A stretch of 7,482 nucleotides of DNA, taken from assembly GCA_023265735.1 (NCBI GenBank), contig JAHFSN010000088.1:1-7482 (forward strand), in the 5' to 3' direction. Shown piece after piece: positions 1-5,761 of the stretch. Each line of letters starts with the position of its first letter. The stretch's first letter is position 1. A model generated the notes under the pieces. It was not told the origin of the DNA, did not search any database, and worked only from the letters and a program-made list of their open reading frames with translations. This stretch comes from Spirochaetaceae bacterium (GTDB taxonomy: Bacteria; Spirochaetota; Spirochaetia; JABEVK01). Position numbers and translations under genes: made by a program.

Positions 1-1413
1 TTGGATTTCCGAAAGAAAGTGCTCCTGATCGAGAAGACCGGCCTCGGTGGCACCGAGGTCTTCAACGGCGTGATGACCTCCAAGACGCTCTGGGAATACT
101 CCAAAAAGGTACGACAGGTGCGTGACCTCATCCCCGGCTATCAGGTGAAGTTCGAGGATTCCGACAAGGAAGTCCGGGAGGCCGTCCGGTCCCGGCGCAA
201 CATCATCAACAGCCACCTGCGCATCCTCCTCGAAGAGTCGACCCAGCACCTCTTTCACCTGGAAAAGGGTCGGGCAGAGCTCCTGGGCCGCAACGAAGTC
301 AGCATCACCCGGGACAACGGGGAGGTGTTTACCGTCACCACCGACAACATCCTCCTGTGCACGGGGAGCCGGCCTCGGTACCTTCCTCACATTCCCATCG
401 ACGAGCGCATCATCCTCACCAGCGACGGGATCCGCTACATGCGCGATTTCCAGAAGAGTCTCGTGATCCTGGGGGCCGGGGTGATCGGCTGCGAATTTGC
501 CACCATCTTCAGCAACTTCGGAAATTCCAAGGTCTTCCTCATCGACAAGGCCGACCGCATCCTTCCCTTTGAGGACGAAGACGTGGCCGCCATCGTGAGC
601 GAGAGCCTCGAGAAGAACGGCGCGGTGGTCCATCGCGGCGCCAGTCTGGTCCGCATGGATATCGTCGAAGGCGAGGTGGAGTACGAGCTGGAATACAAGG
701 ATGGGCGCCGGGAGGTCAACCGGGTTCAGCAGGCCCTGGTTTCGGTGGGCCGGGTGGCCAACGTCGAGTCGCTGGGCCTCGAGCGCGCCGGGGTTCGTCT
801 GACCGAGAGGGGAGGAATCTGGCGGGACGACACCCAGACCAACACGCCCAACATCTACGCCGCCGGGGACGTGGCCACCGACCTGTCGCTGGTCAACGTG
901 GGGGAGAGTGAAGCCCGCCACGCCGTGGAGCGCATGTACGGCGAACCCGACCGGCGGCTCAGCTACGAGAACATCAGCACCATCATGTTCCTCGACCCCG
1001 AGGTGGCCGCCGTTGGCATCAACGAGCAGGAAGCCATTCGGCGGGGCATCCCCGTTAAGGTCGTGAAGCTCGACTACTCCCTTCTGACCCGGGCCATCGC
1101 CATGCACAAGACCAAGGGATTCTTCAAGATCCTTGTGACCAACGATCACGCCATGCGCATCCTGGGGATGAGGGCCGTGGGGGCCCACGCATCGAGCGCC
1201 ATCGAAGGAGTCGCGTACCTCATCCACACCCAGCAGGGCATTCGAGAACTGGCCAATATGATCCACCCGCATCCTTCGATCATTGAAGGAATCCAGGAAG
1301 CCCTGCGTATGCTCCTGGGGACGTCGATCTACAAGCCCGAGGTCCTCAAGGACCGCCTGCAGTGCTACGTCATCGAGAACGGGGTCAAGACGGCCGTCGA
1401 CACCATCTTCTAG
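1..1413 (+). CDS. FAD/NAD-dependent oxidoreductase, dihydrolipoamide dehydrogenase/SthA fold, lacking the redox disulfide (5'-partial)
   Basis: This is a class-I pyridine nucleotide-disulfide oxidoreductase-fold flavoprotein, probably cytoplasmic. The window opens just after the N-terminal FAD motif (GxGxxG): the first residues, KKVLLIEK, correspond to the second strand of the FAD Rossmann fold. About 25-30 residues therefore lie upstream, and the TTG at base 1 is not credible as the start. Numbering from base 1, the NAD-binding motif GAGVIG is at 158-163. D182 at the end of the next strand favours NAD over NADP. The second FAD motif, NIYAAGDVA, is near 284-292. The C-terminal dimerisation domain keeps the His-Glu pair of lipoamide dehydrogenases (HPHPSIIE, H424 and E429). 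The cysteine loop normally read as GGTCxNxGCxPSK is here GGTEVFNGVMTSK, so E19 and V24 replace both redox cysteines. A disulfide-reductase reaction is thus unlikely. Soluble transhydrogenase-like or diaphorase-like electron transfer is possible. The substrate is unknown. Fold is confident, function is not. Confidence 0.9.
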   Translation: MDFRKKVLLIEKTGLGGTEVFNGVMTSKTLWEYSKKVRQVRDLIPGYQVKFEDSDKEVREAVRSRRNIINSHLRILLEESTQHLFHLEKGRAELLGRNEVSITRDNGEVFTVTTDNILLCTGSRPRYLPHIPIDERIILTSDGIRYMRDFQKSLVILGAGVIGCEFATIFSNFGNSKVFLIDKADRILPFEDEDVAAIVSESLEKNGAVVHRGASLVRMDIVEGEVEYELEYKDGRREVNRVQQALVSVGRVANVESLGLERAGVRLTERGGIWRDDTQTNTPNIYAAGDVATDLSLVNVGESEARHAVERMYGEPDRRLSYENISTIMFLDPEVAAVGINEQEAIRRGIPVKVVKLDYSLLTRAIAMHKTKGFFKILVTNDHAMRILGMRAVGAHASSAIEGVAYLIHTQQGIRELANMIHPHPSIIEGIQEALRMLLGTSIYKPEVLKDRLQCYVIENGVKTAVDTIF

Positions 1414-1427
1414 GGTCTAGTTAGTCC

Positions 1428-1455
1428 TTGAAAACTCTCTGAGATGAGCTAGAGT
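1428..1455 (+). promoter_or_regulatory. Candidate sigma-70-type promoter upstream of the outer-membrane protein gene
   Basis: TTGAAA (1428-1433, five of six matches to the -35 consensus) is followed after 16 nt by TAGAGT (1450-1455, four of six matches to the -10 consensus). Initiation would fall near 1462, just ahead of the start-codon hairpin. A 6-bp inverted repeat, AACTCT (1433-1438) and AGAGTT (1451-1456), with 12 nt between arms overlaps these elements and could be an operator. It lacks the U-tract of a terminator for the preceding gene. The call rests on consensus matching only. Confidence 0.4.
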
Positions 1456-1460
1456 TAAGT

Positions 1461-1477
1461 TTGTCCACGGAGGACAA
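1461..1477 (+). promoter_or_regulatory. Hairpin enclosing the Shine-Dalgarno sequence of the outer-membrane protein gene
   Basis: TTGTCC (1461-1466) and GGACAA (1472-1477) are perfect 6-bp complementary arms around a 5-nt ACGGA loop. The 3' arm ends directly before the ATG at 1478. The Shine-Dalgarno GGAGG (1469-1473) lies partly in the loop and partly in the 3' arm, so folding would limit ribosome access. If transcription starts near 1462, the hairpin would also cap the 5' end of the mRNA. The pairing is visible in the sequence; a regulatory or mRNA-stabilising role is inferred. Confidence 0.45.
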
Positions 1478-2434
1478 ATGAACAAGACGCTCCCGGCCCT
1501 GGCGGCCGCTTTCCTTCTGTTTTCATCTCCTTTGGTGGCCCAAACCACGGGGATTTCGAACCTTCAAAATGGGCTCTCCAGCTTCGTCACCAATGCCCCG
1601 CCGTCGCTCCCCTTTGCCGCCTCGGCGGGCCTTGACTGGTCCGACGCCTACATTGGTCAGCTGGTGGACACCAGCTTTCCTTGGGTCCACCTGGGTGTCG
1701 GCTTCACGGGCGGGGTGACCTCCCTGCCAAACAGCGCCATCAATCCCTTGCTCGAGGCCCTGGGCCAAGCCGACGTTTCCAGCGTCGGTCTTCCGTTTAC
1801 GGCCTTCAACCTTCGGCTGGGCGGACTGGTGTGGCCCTTCGACATGGGCCTCAAGATCGGGTTCCTCCCCCCGGGACTGGTGGCCAATGGACTGGCTTAC
1901 ACCTACAGCAGCCTGGGATTCGACGTGCGCTACAACCTGCTGAAAGACGATCTTCTCTGGCCCAACGTCAGCGTCGGGGGCGGCGTGAACTATATGAGCG
2001 CCGTGGCGTCGGGCTCCTACGGGAATACCGTCACGTATTCCGACGGCCAAGGAAATACCCTCATCCTGGACAAGACCAAGCTCGACATGAAGCTCTCCTC
2101 TTTGGAGTTCGAGGCTAGGGCCCAGGTAAGCAAGAAGTTTCTGTTTATTTTGACTCCGTACCTGGGTCTCACCGCGTTCTACGGGACGGGTCATGCCGAG
2201 GCCGCGGTCACGACCACGGCCACCGCGACGAATGGACTTGCGGCGTGGCAGCAGTACATTCCCGGCATCACAAATACCGGGTTTTCCAAGACCAACGATC
2301 AAGGCTCCTTCGGGATGAAGATTTGGGGCGGTACGTCGTTTGATGTTTTTGCAGTGAAGTTCGATTTCCAGGGCATGTACAGCCTCTTCAACGGCGCCTA
2401 TGGCGGCGCGGCGGGCGTGCGGATTCAGCTGTAG
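1478..2434 (+). CDS. Predicted secreted outer-membrane beta-barrel-like protein, 318 aa
   Basis: I cannot assign this protein to a named family. It begins with a clear Sec signal peptide: MNK, a hydrophobic core to about residue 20, and probable cleavage after A21 (LVA/QT). The mature part has no cysteine and many alternating hydrophobic/polar stretches rich in Gly, Tyr, Phe and Trp (for example near LRLGGLVWPFDMGLKIGF, YSSLGFDVRYNLL and FLFILTPYLGLTAFYGTG), separated by polar or Ala/Thr-rich loops. This is typical of transmembrane beta-strands in an outer-membrane barrel. The last residues, GVRIQL, alternate like a final strand but end in Leu rather than the usual Phe or Trp. Start choice is firm: ATG with GGAGG 4 nt upstream. 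The gene appears monocistronic, with its own candidate promoter and a strong terminator. It may be a pore, transporter or structural surface protein; its ligand is unknown. A conserved spirochaetal outer-membrane family is my best guess. Confidence 0.8.
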   Translation: MNKTLPALAAAFLLFSSPLVAQTTGISNLQNGLSSFVTNAPPSLPFAASAGLDWSDAYIGQLVDTSFPWVHLGVGFTGGVTSLPNSAINPLLEALGQADVSSVGLPFTAFNLRLGGLVWPFDMGLKIGFLPPGLVANGLAYTYSSLGFDVRYNLLKDDLLWPNVSVGGGVNYMSAVASGSYGNTVTYSDGQGNTLILDKTKLDMKLSSLEFEARAQVSKKFLFILTPYLGLTAFYGTGHAEAAVTTTATATNGLAAWQQYIPGITNTGFSKTNDQGSFGMKIWGGTSFDVFAVKFDFQGMYSLFNGAYGGAAGVRIQL

Positions 2435-2452
2435 GCTCCCCGATTTCGAGGG

Positions 2453-2480
2453 AAGCTCCCCGCCGGGGAGCTTTTTTTTT
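2453..2480 (+). terminator. Intrinsic terminator after the outer-membrane protein gene
   Basis: AAGCTCCCC (2453-2461) pairs perfectly with GGGGAGCTT (2465-2473) around a 3-nt loop, giving a GC-rich 9-bp stem that runs into nine consecutive T (2472-2480). It lies 18 nt after the TAG stop, so the outer-membrane gene and the downstream sirtuin gene should be separate transcription units. A second copy of the 5' arm, GCTCCCCG, lies at 2435-2442 and could pair alternatively with the same 3' arm. Confidence 0.93.
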
Positions 2481-2498
2481 GCCTCTGTGACAAGATAC

Positions 2499-2530
2499 GG
2501 AGGGAGGGGATGTTTCCTCCGGGAGGCTGA
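2499..2530 (+). promoter_or_regulatory. Leader with purine-rich Shine-Dalgarno and six-codon mini-ORF before the sirtuin gene
   Basis: GGAGGGAGGGG (2499-2509) sits directly before an ATG (2510) that opens the tiny frame MFPPGG, stopped by TGA at 2528-2530, one base before the sirtuin GTG at 2532. Inside the mini-ORF, CCTCC (2516-2520) is complementary to GGAGG at 2499-2503 or 2503-2507 and resembles an anti-Shine-Dalgarno sequence. The sirtuin's own Shine-Dalgarno, GGGAGG (2521-2526), follows at once. The layout would allow translational coupling or mutually exclusive pairing, but the spacing between the first purine run and the ATG is almost nil. Function is speculative. No convincing -35/-10 pair was found between the terminator and this leader. 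Confidence 0.3.
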
Positions 2531-2531
2531 T

Positions 2532-3242
2532 GTGGTTGCCCAGCTGGAGTCTTGGCTCGGGGAGGCGGATTTTCCGATCGCCTTCACCGGGGCGGGCGTT
2601 TCAACGCTGTTGGGTCTTCGGGATTTCCGAGGCAAGAACGGGCTTTACCAGGACTTTGACGCCCAGAAGATCTTCGACATCGACGTCTTTGACCGCGATC
2701 CGTCGTTCTACTACCGGCATACCCGTGACTTCATCTACGGACTCGAGGCCAAGCGGCCCGGCCTCGTCCACCAGGTCCTGGCCCGGTGGGAGTCCCAGGG
2801 CCTCCTCAAGTCCGTCATTACCCAAAACGTGGATTACCTCCATCAGAGGGCGGGAAGCCGTCAGGTAGTCGAGGTCCATGGTTCTCCCGCCACGCACCTT
2901 TGCCGCTCCTGCGGCGCCGCCGCGTCGTTTGAGGCCATCCGGGACCGGCTCGAGACCGGTGAGACCGTTCCTCGGTGCCCCTGCGGCGGGGTCTTCAAAC
3001 CCCAGATCACGTTTTTCGGCGAGGCCCTGCCCCAGGCCGCCTGGGCCGAGGCCGAGCGGCTCGTGAGGAAGGCCGACCTCATTCTCGTCCTGGGAACGAG
3101 CCTTACGGTGTACCCTGCCGCCGGCCTCCCGGAACTTTGTGTTCGAACCGGGGGCCGGATGGTCCTGGTGAACGACCAGCCCACTCCCCTGGACCACCTC
3201 GCCTGGAAAACCTTCGACGATCTGGAGTCCACTTTTTCCTGA
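2532..3242 (+). CDS. Sir2-family NAD-dependent protein deacylase (sirtuin), 236 aa
   Basis: Cytoplasmic sirtuin that removes acyl groups from protein lysines using NAD+, releasing nicotinamide and O-acyl-ADP-ribose. Counting from GTG 2532, the NAD-binding start is GAGVS (20-24) with DFR at 31-33. TQNVD (97-101) supplies the Q/N/D cofactor contacts, and VEVHG contains catalytic H116. Zinc ligands are C124 and C127 (CRSC) and C149 and C151 (CPC). FFGE (161-164), GTSLTVYPA (188-196) and VN (213-214) complete the Rossmann part. The order and 236-aa length match compact Thermotoga-type bacterial sirtuins (cobB/sir2 class). GTG 2532 is chosen because GGGAGG lies 5 nt upstream and the N-terminus then aligns with that family; the same frame stays open upstream but would cross the preceding terminator. 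The cofactor loop reads STLLGLRDFRG instead of the textbook STPSGIPDFRG. Acetyl-CoA synthetase is a common target of bacterial homologues, but nothing here identifies the substrate. Confidence 0.95.
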   Translation: MVAQLESWLGEADFPIAFTGAGVSTLLGLRDFRGKNGLYQDFDAQKIFDIDVFDRDPSFYYRHTRDFIYGLEAKRPGLVHQVLARWESQGLLKSVITQNVDYLHQRAGSRQVVEVHGSPATHLCRSCGAAASFEAIRDRLETGETVPRCPCGGVFKPQITFFGEALPQAAWAEAERLVRKADLILVLGTSLTVYPAAGLPELCVRTGGRMVLVNDQPTPLDHLAWKTFDDLESTFS

Positions 3243-3259
3243 TTTGGAGGGAAAGGGGA

Positions 3260-3288
3260 TTCTCAGTTCTGGCGACCCGGCCTATTCT
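3260..3288 (+). promoter_or_regulatory. Weak candidate promoter for the sugar-sensing operon
   Basis: TTCTCA (3260-3265, four of six matches to the -35 consensus) and TATTCT (3283-3288, four of six to the -10) are separated by exactly 17 nt in the 63-nt gap between the sirtuin stop and the chosen start of the binding-protein gene. Initiation would be near 3295, giving a leader of about 11 nt carrying GAGG. No terminator separates the sirtuin from this operon, so read-through is also possible. This is consensus matching only. Confidence 0.25.
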
Positions 3289-3305
3289 TGTCCCCGAGGT
3301 TTCCT

Positions 3306-4289
3306 TTGTTTCGCAATCCTGGTTGGATATTCGTGGTGGTCTTCGGACTCTGTCTCGCCGGTGCCTCGGTGATGAACGTCACCTTGGTGAGCCAGGCTCG
3401 GACGGCCCTCGAAGAGGGAATCCTCGGAAACCGGTCCGTGGGGACTCCCCTGACCTACCATGTGGCCCTCATCATTCCTCGGACGACGGACACGTTCTTC
3501 GACGGGCTCACCGAGGGCGTCTTGGTCGCCGCCCGCCGCATCGACGCCGCCGTCCAAATCTTCCGCTACCAGGCCCAGGCCCCCAACGACCTGGAGACCT
3601 ACTTCCAATTGGGGCTCAGCAGCCATCTGGACGGTCTGATCGTGTATTCGGGCCTCGACCAGATGCAGAACCATCGAAAGCAGGCCGAAGCCGAGCACGT
3701 GGTCTTCATTCCGGTGGGGACTCGGGCCCCCGGGGGCTCGGGGCTGTTCGTCGGCTCCAGCAGTTTCCTCCAGGGCGTCGAAGGCGGAAACATTGCCGTT
3801 CGTCACAGGGGCAGTTCCGCCCGCATTGGCATCGTTCTGCCGGCCGAGGGCGAGGAGGAACCCCGAAGGGATCCTATGTACCGGGGCATTCTCATGACCC
3901 TGAACACCTTCTCCGGGGCGTCCATTGTGGCGGCGTCCCGGGCGAACCCGGGCCTCTTCTCCGGCGAAGAGGCCGTATCGTCGCTCCTGCGAGCCGAACC
4001 CAGCATCAATATCCTGATCTGCGGGAATGCCCCGATCACCGAAGGCGCGGCCCAGGTGATCGTCGACCAGGGTCTCGTGGGGCAGGTGCTCCTCATCGGG
4101 ACCGACGAGTCGCCCACCATAGACAAGCTGGTGGACCGCGGTGTGATCACCGCCAGCATCGTTCGCGACTCCCGTTTGGTAGGGGAACAGGCGGTCAAGG
4201 CCTTCCTGAGGGCCCTTCGGGGCGGTACCTCCGAACCCCCGGTCGAGGTGGGGTTTACGGTGCGGGAGCGCCGGGAGTCGAAGCGATGA
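3306..4289 (+). CDS. Membrane-anchored sugar-binding sensor protein (periplasmic-binding-protein type 1 fold), about 327 aa
   Basis: Likely the periplasmic sensing subunit of the kinase encoded next. Numbered from TTG 3306, a hydrophobic N-terminal segment (about 7-29) lacks a clear signal-peptidase or lipobox site, so it probably acts as a membrane anchor. The rest is a two-lobed sugar-binding fold. Lobe one starts at YHVALIIP (51-58) and contains HLDGLIVYSG (107-116), the usual 'vDGiiv' element. The second lobe includes ARIGIVLPAEG (172-182), MYRGILMTL, NILICGNAPITEGAAQVI (235-252) and VLLIGTDESP (261-270), ending with the ITASIV...GEQAVKAFLRAL element. No DNA-binding domain is present, so it is not a LacI repressor. 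The start is uncertain: TTG 3306 has GAGG 6 nt upstream, while in-frame TTG 3288 has no Shine-Dalgarno sequence. Its TGA overlaps the kinase ATG by 4 nt (ATGA). Architecture and context resemble XylFII of the clostridial XylFII-LytS/YesN system. The ligand is unproven. Confidence 0.85.
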   Translation: MFRNPGWIFVVVFGLCLAGASVMNVTLVSQARTALEEGILGNRSVGTPLTYHVALIIPRTTDTFFDGLTEGVLVAARRIDAAVQIFRYQAQAPNDLETYFQLGLSSHLDGLIVYSGLDQMQNHRKQAEAEHVVFIPVGTRAPGGSGLFVGSSSFLQGVEGGNIAVRHRGSSARIGIVLPAEGEEEPRRDPMYRGILMTLNTFSGASIVAASRANPGLFSGEEAVSSLLRAEPSINILICGNAPITEGAAQVIVDQGLVGQVLLIGTDESPTIDKLVDRGVITASIVRDSRLVGEQAVKAFLRALRGGTSEPPVEVGFTVRERRESKR

Positions 4290-5761
4290 CCCTCCGCACG
4301 GTCCGGGGAAAGATTGTCGCCAATTCCGCCCTCATCGTCGTCCTCTTGGCCGGGGCCAGCCTGTATTCCGGGTTTGCTTCGCTGGAACTCGATCAAAGCG
4401 TCGAAGCCCTGTTTCGCAATAACCTCACCATGGAGAATTACCAGAACCTCCTGGACCAGACCCAGACGAGCCTCACCGAATACCTGCGGACCAAGAGTTC
4501 GGACTCCTTGAAGGACTTCATCCGCAACTCGACCCAGCTGTCGGACAGGGCCAGCCTCTTGAACGAGAACATCGTCGCCGACCAGAGCCTCCTCCTCCAG
4601 CGTGACCTGAGCCGGGTCTTCGAGACCTACTTGGCTGTGGCCCAGGCGGGAATCGAGGCCAAACGGGGACGCGATACCATCGTCTACGCCCAGAATTTCG
4701 AGACGGCGAGCCGCGAGGCCGGGTACGCGCGCATCCTCATCAGCGACCTGAAAAACCAGTTCCTGTCGCAGTCCTTGGAGACGTTTTCCTACTACCGGAG
4801 CCTCATCCCCGGGGTGCTGTTCTCCAACGCGGCCCTCATCCTGGCCGCCACGTTTCTTGCCTTCGGACTTCTGCTGAGCTACTCGAGGGCCCTGACCGAA
4901 CCTCTGTCGCGGCTGGCCGAGGCCGCGGCCGCCATGGGAAAGGGGGAGTTCCGGACGGCCATTCCGCACGTCAACAGCAAGGACGAGATTGGCACCCTGG
5001 CCCGTAGTTTCGCCCAGATGCAGGAGGGCGTCCGCGACTCCTTTGAGAATCTGCAAACCCGGGTGGAGGTCGAGCGCAAGCTCTACGAAGAGCGGATGCA
5101 AGTGCTGGAACTCAACCATCGTCTCAAGGACGCGGAGCTTCTGGCCCTCCAGACCCAAATCAACCCTCACTTTCTCTTCAACACCCTGTCGGCGGGGATA
5201 GGGTTGGCCGGCGCCGAGGACGCTTCCAGGACCTCCGCATTTCTCGAGAACCTTTCCGGTTTCATCAGGTATACTTTGACTCCCACCAGTCGGTTTGTTC
5301 CCATTTCCGACGAGATGGATTGTCTGGACCGGTACATCTGGCTTCTCAAGCTGCGCTTTGAAGACCGGTTCGCCTTCCTGGTGGAGATCGACGAGGAGAT
5401 TCGGCAGGTCGAGGTTCCGGCCATGATTCTCCAGCCCTTGGTCGAGAACTCCATCGGCCACGGATTGTCAGACTACGAGTCGGGAGGGGTGGTGGTGATC
5501 CGAGGATACTGGGAAGACAACATGGCCGTCCTGAGTGTCTGGGACAATGGCATCGGGATGGAGCCGATTGAGGTCGAATCGGTGGTCCGGGAGGCCCTCG
5601 ACCCCGACCCATCCTCTTCAGGGGGAATTGGCCTGAGGAACGTGATCCGGCGCATCCAGCTTTCGACCAACGGCAGCGGCCGGGTTGAAATCCAAAATCG
5701 TAACGCGGTGGGACTCGAGGTGAGAATCCTCCTCCCCTCGGTCAGAGGAAACGAAGCATGA
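4286..5761 (+). CDS. Sensor histidine kinase, YesM/LytS type (HAMP, His_kinase, HATPase), 491 aa
   Basis: Inner-membrane sensor kinase that autophosphorylates on His and passes phosphate to the response regulator encoded next. TM1 is at about 9-30, followed by a mostly helical extracytoplasmic region of about 140 residues. TM2 is at about 174-198, then a HAMP linker (about 199-252, with EPLSRLAEAAAAMGKGEF and DEIGTLARSF) and a charged coiled coil (about 255-288). The phosphoacceptor box is QINPHFLFNT with H295, the signature of the YesM/LytS His_kinase family rather than HisKA. The ATP-binding domain has LVENS (N388), DNGIGM (420-425) and GGIGL (446-450). ATG 4286 overlaps the previous stop as ATGA and has GGGAG 8 nt upstream. 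The same frame is open far upstream, but only the part from 4286 resembles a kinase. It overlaps the regulator start by 4 nt, indicating translational coupling. The helical periplasmic region has no recognisable ligand domain, which fits sensing through the neighbouring binding protein. Confidence 0.95.
   Translation: MTLRTVRGKIVANSALIVVLLAGASLYSGFASLELDQSVEALFRNNLTMENYQNLLDQTQTSLTEYLRTKSSDSLKDFIRNSTQLSDRASLLNENIVADQSLLLQRDLSRVFETYLAVAQAGIEAKRGRDTIVYAQNFETASREAGYARILISDLKNQFLSQSLETFSYYRSLIPGVLFSNAALILAATFLAFGLLLSYSRALTEPLSRLAEAAAAMGKGEFRTAIPHVNSKDEIGTLARSFAQMQEGVRDSFENLQTRVEVERKLYEERMQVLELNHRLKDAELLALQTQINPHFLFNTLSAGIGLAGAEDASRTSAFLENLSGFIRYTLTPTSRFVPISDEMDCLDRYIWLLKLRFEDRFAFLVEIDEEIRQVEVPAMILQPLVENSIGHGLSDYESGGVVVIRGYWEDNMAVLSVWDNGIGMEPIEVESVVREALDPDPSSSGGIGLRNVIRRIQLSTNGSGRVEIQNRNAVGLEVRILLPSVRGNEA

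Noticed and set aside
1..3. TTG at the first base as the start codon of the flavoprotein
   Set aside because: The encoded residues begin after the FAD-binding GxGxxG motif that the fold requires, so the gene must start upstream of the window.
2400..2531. Longer sirtuin starts at ATG 2400 or GTG 2487
   Set aside because: ATG 2400 lies inside the outer-membrane gene and the reading would cross a strong terminator. GTG 2487 has no Shine-Dalgarno sequence. GTG 2532 has GGGAGG 5 nt upstream and gives the family's normal N-terminus.
1523..2635. 370-residue open frame on the minus strand
   Set aside because: It is antisense across the outer-membrane gene, its terminator and the sirtuin start, with low-complexity composition and no motifs.
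2530..2868. 112-residue frame beginning at ATG 2530
   Set aside because: It runs out of frame through the conserved NAD-binding half of the sirtuin and has a Ser/Arg/Thr-rich composition without motifs.
3255..3295. GGGGA/TCCCC inverted repeat in the gap before the sensor operon
   Set aside because: Only 5 bp with a 31-nt spacer; easily explained by chance in GC-rich DNA.
2975..4285. Frame 2975-5761 read as one 928-residue protein
   Set aside because: The part before 4286 is Arg/Pro/Gly-rich low-complexity translation running out of frame across the sirtuin and binding-protein genes. Only the part from ATG 4286 resembles a kinase, and that ATG has a Shine-Dalgarno sequence and an ATGA overlap.
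3803..5461. 552-residue open frame on the minus strand
   Set aside because: It is antisense to the binding-protein and kinase genes. Long antisense frames are expected in GC-rich coding DNA, and the translation shows no domain.
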